Below the pieces are notes generated by a model. That model was not told the DNA's origin. It did not search any database and saw only the letters and a list, made by a program, of their open reading frames with translations. Shown here piece by piece: positions 33,404 to 41,743 of a DNA stretch of 64,000 nt. The stretch's first letter is position 1. Each line of letters begins with the position of its first letter. Source of the stretch: BOG-931 sp963781725 (lineage in GTDB: Bacteria > Pseudomonadota > Alphaproteobacteria > Rhizobiales > Xanthobacteraceae); NCBI GenBank assembly GCA_963781725.1, contig CAWAGV010000002.1, positions 3,410,001 to 3,474,000 of the forward strand, in the 5' to 3' direction. Both the position numbers and the translations under genes were made by a program.

Positions 33404-34900
33404 TCACCGCATCGTCGGAATGACGAACTCGGCGCCTTCCTTGGTGCCCGACGGCCAGCGCGCCGTCACGGTTTTGGTCTTGGTGTAGAACCGGATCGAA
33501 TCCGGACCGTGCTGATTGAGGTCGCCGAACCCGGAGCGTTTCCAGCCGCCGAACGTGTAGTAGGACAGCGGCACCGGAATCGCGAAGTTCACGCCGACCA
33601 TGCCGACTTGCACGCGGCTGGTGAAGTCCCGCGCGGTATCGCCGTCGCGGGTGAAGATCGCAACGCCGTTGCCGTAATCGTGCTCCGACGGCAGCCGGAC
33701 GGCTTCTTCATAGTCCTTGGCGCGCACCACCGACAGCACCGGGCCGAAGATCTCCTCTTTGTAAATCGTCATGTCCGGCGTGACGTCGTCGAACAGGCAG
33801 CCGCCGATGAAGTTGCCCTTCTCGTAACCCTGGAGCTTGAAGTTGCGTCCGTCGACCACGAGCTTGGCGCCTTCCTTGACGCCCTGATCGATATAACCAC
33901 GCACCTTGTCGAGCAGTTGCCGTGTCACCATCGGGCCGTAGTCGGCCTGGGTATCGGTCGAGGGACCGATCTTGAGGCTCTCGACGCGCGGGATCAGCTT
34001 TTCAAGCAGGACGTCGGCGGTCTTCTTGCCGACCGGCACGGCAACCGAAACCGCCATGCAGCGTTCGCCGGCCGAGCCGTAGCCGGCGCCGATCAATGCG
34101 TCGACCGCCTGGTCCATGTCGGCATCCGGCATGACGACCATGTGATTCTTCGCGCCGCCGAAGCACTGGACGCGTTTGCCGTGCGCAGTGCCGGTTGCAT
34201 AGATGTACTCGGCGATCGACGAGGAGCCGACGAAGCCGATGGCTTTGACGCGCGCATCCGTGAGCAGCGTGTCCACCGCTTCCTTGTCGCCGTTGACGAC
34301 ATTGAGCACGCCGGCGGGCAGCCCGGCTTTGAGGAAAAGCTCGGCGATCCGCATCGGCACCGAGGGGTCGCGTTCGGATGGCTTCATGATGAAGGTATTG
34401 CCGCAGGCGATCGCCGGCGCGCATTTCCACAGCGGGATCATCGCCGGGAAATTGAACGGCGTGATACCGGCGGTAACGCCCAGCGGCTGGCGCAGCGAAT
34501 AAAGGTCGATGCCGGGCCCGGCCGCCTCGGTGTACTCGCCTTTCATCAGATGCGGGATGCCGCAGGCAAATTCGACGACTTCGAGGCCGCGCTGAATGTC
34601 GCCCTTGGCGTCGGCAAAGGTTTTGCCATGCTCTGACGAAAGCAGACGCGCCAGGTCGTCGTATTCGTCCTGGATCAGCTCGAGGAACTTGAACATGACG
34701 CGGGCGCGGCGCTGCGGGTTGGTCGCGGCCCAGCCCGGGAAAGCGGCCTGGGCGTTGGCGATCGCCTTTTCGACTTCCGATTTGCTGGCCAGCGCGACCT
34801 TGGCCTGGACCTCGCCGGTATTGGGATCGAACACGTCGCCGGACCGTCCGGAGCCCCCCTTCACCTCTTTACCGCCGATGAAGTGGCCGATCTCGCGCAT
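33404..34900 (-). CDS. mmsA: CoA-acylating methylmalonate-semialdehyde dehydrogenase
   Basis: A 498-residue aldehyde dehydrogenase that converts methylmalonate or malonate semialdehyde with CoA and NAD to propionyl- or acetyl-CoA, in valine and inositol catabolism. Family text: ITPFNFPAMIPLWKCAPAIACGNTFIMKPSERDPSVP, VGSSSIAEYIYATGTAHGKRVQ, the catalytic Cys281 in AGERCMAVSVAVPVG, and GVNFAIPVPLSYYTFGGWKRSGFGD. The NMxxK/FGGAKNH version is typical of MmsA rather than other ALDHs. ATG 34900 is chosen for its GGGAGAG site; the frame is open to 35080. Confidence 0.94.
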   Translation of the reverse strand: MREIGHFIGGKEVKGGSGRSGDVFDPNTGEVQAKVALASKSEVEKAIANAQAAFPGWAATNPQRRARVMFKFLELIQDEYDDLARLLSSEHGKTFADAKGDIQRGLEVVEFACGIPHLMKGEYTEAAGPGIDLYSLRQPLGVTAGITPFNFPAMIPLWKCAPAIACGNTFIMKPSERDPSVPMRIAELFLKAGLPAGVLNVVNGDKEAVDTLLTDARVKAIGFVGSSSIAEYIYATGTAHGKRVQCFGGAKNHMVVMPDADMDQAVDALIGAGYGSAGERCMAVSVAVPVGKKTADVLLEKLIPRVESLKIGPSTDTQADYGPMVTRQLLDKVRGYIDQGVKEGAKLVVDGRNFKLQGYEKGNFIGGCLFDDVTPDMTIYKEEIFGPVLSVVRAKDYEEAVRLPSEHDYGNGVAIFTRDGDTARDFTSRVQVGMVGVNFAIPVPLSYYTFGGWKRSGFGDLNQHGPDSIRFYTKTKTVTARWPSGTKEGAEFVIPTMR

Positions 34901-35135
34901 GGAAGCTCTCCCTGGGGAAAAACGAAGGCATTTATGCCTGTTGGGTTGCGCCATTGTGCGGCTTTTTTCCGCGGCGGTCACCGGGCTCTTTGGCACACCA
35001 TGGCCGGCCGTTTTTTCGCCTGGATGGCGCACTGTGACGGCCAAAAGTTCCCTCAGGTAACCCTCCCTTAAGCGCGACAAAGGTACGGTGATAACCGGCC
35101 TTTAAGGGCCGGCGTTCGCTTGGCTGGAGTGATTA

Positions 35136-35921
35136 ATGGACATTGCAACAGGCCTCGGCCTGCTTGGCGCTGCTGGTGTGCTTTGCACCATCATGCTCAT
35201 GGGCGGCGGCTTCGGCATGTTCTACAGCGACCATGCCATCATCGTCATTTTCGGCGGCTCATTTGCCGCGACATTGATCCGCTTCCCCCTGGCCACCATC
35301 ATGCACGGCCTGCCGGTGGGCATGAAATACGCCTTCACGCTCCGTCGCATCACGCAGCGCGAGCTGGTCGATGAGATCGCCGGGCTGGCCGAGATCTCGC
35401 GCAAGCAGGGGCCGATGGGCCTGGAAAAGGTCGAGATCGAGGACACGTTTCTTGCCAAGGGCATCAGGTTCGTCGCTGACGGCTACGATGCCGACTTCAT
35501 CCGCGACAACCTCGAGCGCGACCGTGACAACTTCCTCACGCTTCTTGACGAAGGCCAGAAGATTTACCGCGCGATCGGCGACTGCGCGCCCGCCTTCGGC
35601 ATGATCGGCACTTTGCTCGGAATGGTGCAGATGTTCGCCAACATGACCGATCCGTCCAAGCTCGGCCCGTTCATGGCGACGGCTCTGTTGGCGACGCTCT
35701 ACGGCGCGGTGGTAGCGAACATCGTGTGCTTGCCGATCGCGGACAAGCTGCATGGCAAGGTGGCCGACGAAGAGATCAACCGCACTTTGATCATCGATGG
35801 CGTGCTGATGATGCGCGATTCCAAGAGTCCCACCTTGGTACGCGAGATGTTGCTGGCCTATCTGCCGGAGAAGCATCGGGACGAAGCGTCGGCCGAGGCC
35901 GAGCTGCCTGCCGCCGCCTGA
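35136..35921 (+). CDS. motA: Flagellar motor stator protein MotA/PomA
   Basis: A 261-residue inner-membrane protein with four helices (about residues 4-24, 33-52, 150-170 and 183-203). The conserved prolines lie in CAPAFGMIGTLLGMVQMF and in YGAVVANIVCLPIADKL. The cytoplasmic loop (about 55-145) contains the charged region that contacts FliG (DNLERDRDNFLTLLDEG). With MotB it forms the ion-driven stator. The length and loop type resemble the short PomA-like class; the coupling ion cannot be read. It lies 23 bases before motB, far from any other flagellar gene in this window. Confidence 0.92.
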   Translation: MDIATGLGLLGAAGVLCTIMLMGGGFGMFYSDHAIIVIFGGSFAATLIRFPLATIMHGLPVGMKYAFTLRRITQRELVDEIAGLAEISRKQGPMGLEKVEIEDTFLAKGIRFVADGYDADFIRDNLERDRDNFLTLLDEGQKIYRAIGDCAPAFGMIGTLLGMVQMFANMTDPSKLGPFMATALLATLYGAVVANIVCLPIADKLHGKVADEEINRTLIIDGVLMMRDSKSPTLVREMLLAYLPEKHRDEASAEAELPAAA

Positions 35922-35944
35922 TCGTCGAACGGGGCCGATAAACC

Positions 35945-36769
35945 ATGGCACGGCGCAAGGAAGCTCACGGCGGCGGCCACGGCTGGTTCGTTACCTTTGC
36001 CGATCTCATGGGCCTGCTCGTCAGCTTCTTCGTGATGCTGGTGGCTTTTTCGAGTCAGGACCAACAGAAATTGCAAATCGTCGCCGGCTCGATGCGCGAC
36101 GCGTTCGGCACGCAGAGCAATGTGCGCTATTCCGGCATTGTCGAGGTCGACGGCCTGCCGACACGGCCAAAGCTCAAGAACGCGGCGCACATTCGGCCGG
36201 AGGATTCCTCGGCCACGCCGACGCCGGATCAAAACGATCACGACCGCCAGTTCGGCGCGCATTTCAAAAACGATCAGGCCTTTGCCCTCGCGGCGGCGTC
36301 GCTGCGGCAGGCGCTGCAAGACATGCCGGAACTAACCGAGGCGTCCAAGCACATCATGGTCGAGGAGACCAAAGAGGGGCTCAATATCGAAATCGTCGAC
36401 CAGGACGGCCGCTCGATGTTCCCGGAAGGCTCGAAGGAGCCCTACGAGCGGACCCGGGTTATCATCCAGAAGCTGGCGGGGCCGCTGAAGGCCCAGCCGT
36501 ACCGCGTTTCCGTCACCGGACACACCGCCGCCACGCGCGAGACGCCGCAGCCCGGCTACGGCCCCTGGAACCTGTCAGCCGATCGCGCCAATGCGGTGCG
36601 GCAAATCCTCGAAGAGGAGGGGATACCCTCGGCGAATTTCTACGAGGTCGGAGGTAAGGCCGACACCGATCCGTTATTCCCCGACGACCCCTATGTGGCC
36701 GCCAATCGCCGTGTCACCGTCACGCTGATGCACGAGGCGCCCCCGGTTCCGCCTGGGCTTCAGCCTTAG
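35945..36769 (+). CDS. motB: Flagellar motor stator protein MotB/PomB
   Basis: A 274-residue protein. The single N-terminal helix carries the ion-binding Asp20 in WFVTFADLMGLLVSFFVMLVAFS. A plug/linker region (about 45-105) follows, and the OmpA-type peptidoglycan-binding domain (about 120-265) contains IEIVDQDGRSMFPEGS, VSVTGHTAATRE and LSADRANAVRQILEEEGI, then NRRVTVTLM. It is the partner of MotA just upstream. The FADLMG form of the motif is shared with many non-enteric MotB proteins. Confidence 0.92.
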   Translation: MARRKEAHGGGHGWFVTFADLMGLLVSFFVMLVAFSSQDQQKLQIVAGSMRDAFGTQSNVRYSGIVEVDGLPTRPKLKNAAHIRPEDSSATPTPDQNDHDRQFGAHFKNDQAFALAAASLRQALQDMPELTEASKHIMVEETKEGLNIEIVDQDGRSMFPEGSKEPYERTRVIIQKLAGPLKAQPYRVSVTGHTAATRETPQPGYGPWNLSADRANAVRQILEEEGIPSANFYEVGGKADTDPLFPDDPYVAANRRVTVTLMHEAPPVPPGLQP

Positions 36770-37048
36770 GCATTGCCCGGAACACCGCCCCTCACTGCGG
36801 CCACTAACGCTTGCCAGCCGGCATGTTCCCCGAGCCGGTATGGGCATTTGAATCCCGTTGGCGCTTCGTTCTCATTGCAGCTTTGGGTCGTGGCCGGCTC
36901 CGGCCACGACCGCACCTTGAGACCGGGAAAACGCCCAGAAATGATGCGCAGTCGCGCATGACTCCCGGCCTCAGAGGGTGTATAGGCGCTGCCCTGCATC
37001 CGTTCTCGGGGCAGCAGCAGGAGCAGGCGAGAACCTGTTTCACCCTTC

Positions 37049-39019
37049 ATGGCAGACCGTGTGACCGCCGCCCCGATTGCAGGGGATACACCGGCGGATG
37101 GCAGCGTCCCGGCTCCGGCGCGCACCGGCGCCGGCTTTCTTGGCCTGGCGCTCGGCAGCGTTGGCGTCGTCTACGGCGATATCGGCACCAGCCCCCTGTA
37201 TGCGTTCCGCGAGGCCATCATCGCCTCCGTCGGCCCGCATCACTACGCGGCTCTGCGGCGCGGCGAAGAGACGCTGGTGCGCGATGACGTGCTTGGCGTC
37301 GTGTCGTTGATCCTGTGGGCGCTGTTCATCATCGTCACGCTGAAATACGTCGTCATATTGCTGCGCGCCGACAACAACGGCGAGGGCGGAACGCTCACCT
37401 TGATGGCGCTGGCCTCCCGCGCGGTCGGCCGCTACACCAAGGCTGCCGGCTTTATTGCGCTGCTCGGTATCATCAGCGCTGCCCTGTTTTATGGTGACGC
37501 GGTCATTACGCCGGCGCTCTCGGTGCTCTCGGCCGTTGAAGGTCTCGACGTGGCGACGCCGCGGTTTCACGACTACGTCGTGCCGCTGACCATCGTGATC
37601 CTGCTGGTGCTGTTTGCATTTCAATCGCGGGGCACGGCCAAGGTTGCGGCCTTGTTCGGCCCGATCATGGTGATCTGGTTCGTGGCGATTGCCATCACCG
37701 GCATCATGGCGATCGCGGCCGATCCCGGCATCCTGTGGGCCTTCAATCCGTTCTACGGCGTCTCCTTCCTCCTGCATCACGGCATGATCGGTCTGTTTAC
37801 GCTCGGCGCAGTCTTCCTCGCCGTCACCGGCGCCGAAGCCCTTTATGCCGATCTTGGACATTTCGGCCGCGGTCCGATTCAGGTCGCCTGGGTCGCGCTG
37901 GTATTGCCGTCGCTGGCGCTGAATTATCTGGGGCAGGGTGCGCTGGTGCTCGCCAACCCCAAGGCGATCGAGAACCCGTTCTTCCTGCTCTTTCCCGATT
38001 GGCTGCTCATCCCGTCGGTGGTGCTGGCGACCGTCGCGACGGTCATCGCCAGCCAGGCGGTGATCACCGGCGCCTACTCGCTCAGCAGTCAGGCGATCCA
38101 GCTCGGCTTGCTGCCGCGTCTCGAAATCCGGCACACCTCGGCACAGCAGGCCGGCCAGATTTACATGCCGCGCGTCAATGGGCTGCTTCTGGTCGCGGTG
38201 CTGCTGCTGGTTGCGCTGTTCCGTTCCTCAAGCGCTCTCGCTTCGGCTTACGGCATCGCGGTGACCGGCACGATGGTCGTCACCTGCATGATGGCCTTTA
38301 TCGTCATCTGGCGACTATGGCACTGGTCGATGCTGGCCGCCGCGGCGCTAATCCTGCCTTTCCTGTTTATCGATCTTACGTTCCTCTCGGCGAACCTTTT
38401 GAAAGTCGTGGAAGGCGGCTGGGTGCCGCTGGCCCTCGGCGGCGTCGTGATGCTGGTGATGTACACATGGCGGCGCGGCACCAGGATTCTCTACGAGAAG
38501 ACCCGGCGCCTTGAAACGCCGCTCGAGGATCTGGTGCGGATGCTGGAGCGCAAGCCGCCGCAGCGGGTGCCCGGCACTGCGGTGTTCCTGACCAGCGATC
38601 CTTCCAGCGCGCCGACCGCGCTGATGCACAGCCTCAAGCACTACAAGGTGCTGCACGAAAAGAACGTCATCATCAGCGTCGAGACCATCCATACGCCGCG
38701 GGTGCACGGCGCCGACCGCGTCCGCATCGAGCCGGTCGGCTCGACTTTCCTGCGGGTGATGCTGCGGTTCGGTTATATGGAAACGCCGAACATTCCCCGC
38801 GCTTTGGCGATTGCGCGCAAGCTCGGCTGGCAATTCGACATCATGTCGACGTCGTTCTTCCTGTCGCGGCGCGCTTTGCGCCCGGCGCCGCATTCCTTCA
38901 TGCCGCGCTGGCAGGACAGGCTGTTCATCTGGCTGGCGCGGTCCGCCAACGATGCGACCGACTATTTCCAGATACCCACCGATCGCGTGGTCGAGGTCGG
39001 TACGCAGGTGACCGTTTGA
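37049..39019 (+). CDS. kup: Kup/Trk-type low-affinity potassium transporter
   Basis: A 656-residue inner-membrane potassium-proton symporter. The hallmark N-terminus is LALGSVGVVYGDIGTSPLYAFREA, and ADNNGEGGTLTLMALA and LSVLSAVEGLDV follow. About twelve hydrophobic helices extend to about residue 470. The C-terminal soluble part contains AVFLTSDPSSAPTALMHSLKHYKVLHEKN, typical of Kup. The ATG lies 279 bases after motB with no strong ribosome site, so it is likely its own transcription unit. Confidence 0.95.
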   Translation: MADRVTAAPIAGDTPADGSVPAPARTGAGFLGLALGSVGVVYGDIGTSPLYAFREAIIASVGPHHYAALRRGEETLVRDDVLGVVSLILWALFIIVTLKYVVILLRADNNGEGGTLTLMALASRAVGRYTKAAGFIALLGIISAALFYGDAVITPALSVLSAVEGLDVATPRFHDYVVPLTIVILLVLFAFQSRGTAKVAALFGPIMVIWFVAIAITGIMAIAADPGILWAFNPFYGVSFLLHHGMIGLFTLGAVFLAVTGAEALYADLGHFGRGPIQVAWVALVLPSLALNYLGQGALVLANPKAIENPFFLLFPDWLLIPSVVLATVATVIASQAVITGAYSLSSQAIQLGLLPRLEIRHTSAQQAGQIYMPRVNGLLLVAVLLLVALFRSSSALASAYGIAVTGTMVVTCMMAFIVIWRLWHWSMLAAAALILPFLFIDLTFLSANLLKVVEGGWVPLALGGVVMLVMYTWRRGTRILYEKTRRLETPLEDLVRMLERKPPQRVPGTAVFLTSDPSSAPTALMHSLKHYKVLHEKNVIISVETIHTPRVHGADRVRIEPVGSTFLRVMLRFGYMETPNIPRALAIARKLGWQFDIMSTSFFLSRRALRPAPHSFMPRWQDRLFIWLARSANDATDYFQIPTDRVVEVGTQVTV

Positions 39020-39058
39020 TTCCGGAATGCGGCTGACGCAAGCTGCCGTTCGCCGGAA

Positions 39059-39110
39059 GTTCCAATGGTATGGAGACAGATGAAGTTCCACTGGTACGGA
39101 GACAGATAAT
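39059..39110 (+). repeat. 26-base imperfect tandem duplication before the rhodanese gene
   Basis: GTTCCAATGGTATGGAGACA then GATGAA (39059-39084) is followed directly by GTTCCACTGGTACGGAGACA then GATAAT (39085-39110). The second copy supplies the GGAGA ribosome site and the first bases of the rhodanese ATG; the first copy contains a duplicate GGAGA. Confidence 0.88.
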
Positions 39111-39438
39111 GTCGGATCAGAAACACAGCGTGCGCGATCTGACACCGGAAGAGGTCGCGCAGGGGCTGGAGGCCGGCCGTATGGTGCTGGTGGACGTGCG
39201 GGAACTCAACGAGACCGCCGTCGAGCGCTATCCGGGCGCCGTCATCGTACCGCTCTCGGTGTTCGATCCGGCTGCCATTCCCGAGCCGGAGGGCCGCGAG
39301 GTCGTATTCGCCTGCCGCTCCGGCCGCCGCTCGGTGACAGCTTCGCTCGCGGCCCAGGAGCAGGGCTACCCCTATTGCTGCCACTTGGCCGGCGGCATCC
39401 TGGCCTGGAAGGCCGCGGGCTTGCCGACCGAGTCCTGA
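39109..39438 (+). CDS. Rhodanese-like sulfurtransferase
   Basis: A 109-residue single-domain rhodanese. LVDVRELNETAVERYPGAVIVPLS and the active-site loop ACRSGRRS (Cys69) are clear, and the end GGILAWKAAGLPTES is typical. It would carry persulfide sulfur in the cytosol; the loop is of the thiosulfate type rather than the Cdc25 type. The ATG is set by GGAGA 6-7 bases upstream, inside a 26-base tandem duplication. A 14-base imperfect duplication spans its stop codon. Confidence 0.9.
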   Translation: MSDQKHSVRDLTPEEVAQGLEAGRMVLVDVRELNETAVERYPGAVIVPLSVFDPAAIPEPEGREVVFACRSGRRSVTASLAAQEQGYPYCCHLAGGILAWKAAGLPTES

Positions 39439-39459
39439 ACGCGCCGTCCTGAAAGCGCT
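39432..39459 (+). repeat. 14-base imperfect tandem duplication across the rhodanese stop
   Basis: GTCCTGAACGCGCC (39432-39445) is followed by GTCCTGAAAGCGCT (39446-39459), 12 of 14 bases identical. The first copy includes the TGA stop of the rhodanese gene. Confidence 0.75.
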
Positions 39460-39545
39460 GTGCTGGCGCTGTTGTCAGCTACCCGGCTCAGCCAAACCCG
39501 ATATAATCCTCGCAAGACGGTCAAAGGCCGCTTGGGAGGGATTCA

Positions 39546-40787
39546 ATGATCAAATCATTTTGTATTTTGGCCGCGGTTGCCGCCGCAGCTATTGCCGTTC
39601 CGGCGAATGCCGCCGGCAACGTGAAGATCGGCGTCATCTATCCGCTCACCGGCAACGCGGCAAGCGCCGGCCAATCGGCCAAGGATGCGGTCGACATGGC
39701 GGCCGACATCGTCAATACCGCGCATCCCGAGCTGAAAAACCTGCCGCTCGGACCGACCGCCGGTTTGCCCAATCTCGGCGGCGCCAAGATCGAGCTCGAT
39801 GAGGCGGACCATCAGGGCAATCCGCAGGTCGGTCAGCAGCAGACCCTGCGCCTGATCACGCAAGACCATGTCGCCGCCATGCTCGGCTCGTATCACTCCT
39901 CGGTGTCGCTGGTGGCGACCGCCGTCGCCGAGCGGCAGGGCATTCCGTATCTGGTCGCCGACTCGGTCGCAGCGAACATCACCGGGCGCGGATTCAAATG
40001 GACGTTTCGGACGACGCCCTACGCGCCCGATTTCGCCAAGGCCTATGCGCAAATCCTCACCGACCTGAAAAAATCGGGAACGAAGATCAACTCCATTGCG
40101 GTCGTTAATGAGAACACCGATTACGGCACCTCGGTTTCCGCAAGCATTCTCGATGCGGCCAAGGCGGCGAACATCCCCGTTGCGGCGCAAATCGCCTACA
40201 GCGCCAATAGCTCCGACGTCACGGCGCAGGTGTTGCAGCTGAAATCGACCAACCCGGATGCAGTGATCTTCGTCAGCTATACCGCCGACATCATCCTGTA
40301 TTTCAAGACGATGAAGAATCTCGAATATCTGCCGCCGATCATCATCGGCGACGATGCCGGCTTTTCCGATCCGAGCTTTATCCCCAATGTCGGCGACCTG
40401 GCTCAAGGCGCGGTCAACCGCAGCGCCTTCGACATCGGCAAGCCCGGCACCAATAGTTATATCATCGACCAGATGTTCAAGGCCAAGTTCGGCCGCGATC
40501 TCGATGACACCAGTGCGCGCTGGATGCAGGGCTTCTTCGTGCTCGCCGACGCCATCAACCGGGCCGGCTCGACCGAGCCCGACAAGATCCAGGCGGCGTT
40601 GAAGGCGACCGACCTCAAGCCCGACCAGCTCATGATCGGCTATAACGGCGTCAAATTCGACGACACCGGCCAGAACACTTTGGCGTCGACCTTTCTGATC
40701 CAGCTCAAGGGCAAGGAATACGTTTCGGTTTGGCCGTCGGACCGCGCCACCAGCAAGATCGAACTGCCGATGAAGGGCTGGCACTAG
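39546..40787 (+). CDS. Branched-chain amino acid-type ABC substrate-binding protein (LivK-like)
   Basis: A 413-residue periplasmic binding protein. A signal peptide (IKSFCILAAVAAAAIAVPANA) precedes a type I binding fold: GNVKIGVIYPLTGNAASAGQSAKDAVDMAADI, GSYHSSVSLVATAVAERQGIPYLVADSVAANIT, and SIAVVNENTDYGTSVSA at the hinge. Ligands of this family range from branched-chain amino acids to amides and aromatics. No LivFGHM components are adjacent. GGGAGGG precedes the ATG. A strong terminator follows. Confidence 0.9.
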   Translation: MIKSFCILAAVAAAAIAVPANAAGNVKIGVIYPLTGNAASAGQSAKDAVDMAADIVNTAHPELKNLPLGPTAGLPNLGGAKIELDEADHQGNPQVGQQQTLRLITQDHVAAMLGSYHSSVSLVATAVAERQGIPYLVADSVAANITGRGFKWTFRTTPYAPDFAKAYAQILTDLKKSGTKINSIAVVNENTDYGTSVSASILDAAKAANIPVAAQIAYSANSSDVTAQVLQLKSTNPDAVIFVSYTADIILYFKTMKNLEYLPPIIIGDDAGFSDPSFIPNVGDLAQGAVNRSAFDIGKPGTNSYIIDQMFKAKFGRDLDDTSARWMQGFFVLADAINRAGSTEPDKIQAALKATDLKPDQLMIGYNGVKFDDTGQNTLASTFLIQLKGKEYVSVWPSDRATSKIELPMKGWH

Positions 40788-40811
40788 ACGTTTCGGGGAT
40801 TTTTATCTTGA

Positions 40812-40839
40812 GCGGGCGGTGCATGCCGCCCGTCTTTTT
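40812..40839 (+). terminator. Rho-independent terminator between LivK-like gene and lpxXL
   Basis: GGGCGG and CCGCCC flank TGCATG, followed by a T-rich tract (GTCTTTTT). It lies between two converging genes; the leftward lpxXL stop overlaps the T tract, so it may end both transcripts. Confidence 0.82.
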
Positions 40840-41743
40840 AGCGCCAGCGCCGGTGCAGCCACAGCCACTGCTCCGGATGCGTGCGCACCCAGCTTTCGAT
40901 CATCGAAGTGATGACCTGCATGGTGCCGGCGATGGCGATGCGGCCGTCGGCTTCCCGCGGTGGCGTGATCGGATCGGTGACGTCCAGCCAGAAGCTGTTG
41001 CGATCAGGCTGGCGGACGACACGGATGCCGCGGATCGGCGCTTCGGTTTGCCGGGCGAGCAGCGCGACCAGTGGATTGGCGAGGCAGCGTTGTCCGAAGA
41101 ACGTCACCTCGACCCCTTTGCCGTAATGCTGGTCGGCCAGCATGCCGACATTGGTTCCGGCTTCGAGCATGCGGGCCAGCTTGACCGGCGCGTCAAGTGA
41201 CGTCGCCACCAGTTCGCCCATCAGCGGCTCGCGGAGCTTGATAACGGCGTCGCTGATCGCGCCGATATTGGGCCGCCGAAACAGCACGGCCGACTTGATG
41301 CCGGTTCGGCCGGCCGCCACTCCGGAAAGCTCCCAGTTGGCGAGATGAGCGACGAAGCAGATCGTGGCCCTGGTGCTGGCCGCCATGCCCTCGACGCGCT
41401 GTCTGGTTTCCGGGGTGTAATCCAGCAACTCCGGTTTTCGCGGGCCGAAATCCTTGAGCCCGAACTCGTCGAGATGGGCAAATTCGACGACGACGCGTCC
41501 GAGATTGTCCCAGACCCCGGCCAGGATGCGCTCGATTTCGGCGTCGGATTTTTCCGGGAATGCGGCGCGCAACTGCTCGCGGCCCAGCCGGTGCTCCTTG
41601 AACAGCGGCCCGATCGTCCGGGTGATTGCCGCGACAAGATTTGCAGTGCGCCTGCGGTCAAACCAGCGGACGGCGCGGATCAGTCCGAGAGCAAGCGCGC
41701 CAACCGCCGCATCGAGCACGGGCTTGAAGCGCCGCCGCAACAT
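40838..41743 (-). CDS. lpxXL: Lipid A very-long-chain acyltransferase (LpxXL)
   Basis: A 301-residue lysophospholipid-acyltransferase-like enzyme of the LpxL/HtrB family, with an N-terminal membrane anchor (about 10-30) and the catalytic His-x4-Glu motif in VAHLANWELSG. Further family text is VLFRRPNI and MLADQHYGKGVEVTFFG. By its place at the end of the acpXL cluster it should transfer the C28-type hydroxy acyl chain from AcpXL to lipid A. The ATG overlaps the stop of the dehydrogenase gene by one base (TGATG), so it is tightly coupled. Confidence 0.9.
   Translation of the reverse strand: MLRRRFKPVLDAAVGALALGLIRAVRWFDRRRTANLVAAITRTIGPLFKEHRLGREQLRAAFPEKSDAEIERILAGVWDNLGRVVVEFAHLDEFGLKDFGPRKPELLDYTPETRQRVEGMAASTRATICFVAHLANWELSGVAAGRTGIKSAVLFRRPNIGAISDAVIKLREPLMGELVATSLDAPVKLARMLEAGTNVGMLADQHYGKGVEVTFFGQRCLANPLVALLARQTEAPIRGIRVVRQPDRNSFWLDVTDPITPPREADGRIAIAGTMQVITSMIESWVRTHPEQWLWLHRRWR

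Noticed and set aside
36770..37048. Possible tRNA or small RNA between motB and kup, suggested by a TTTGAATCCCG phrase
   Set aside because: No cloverleaf can be folded around the phrase; the region looks like plain intergenic DNA.
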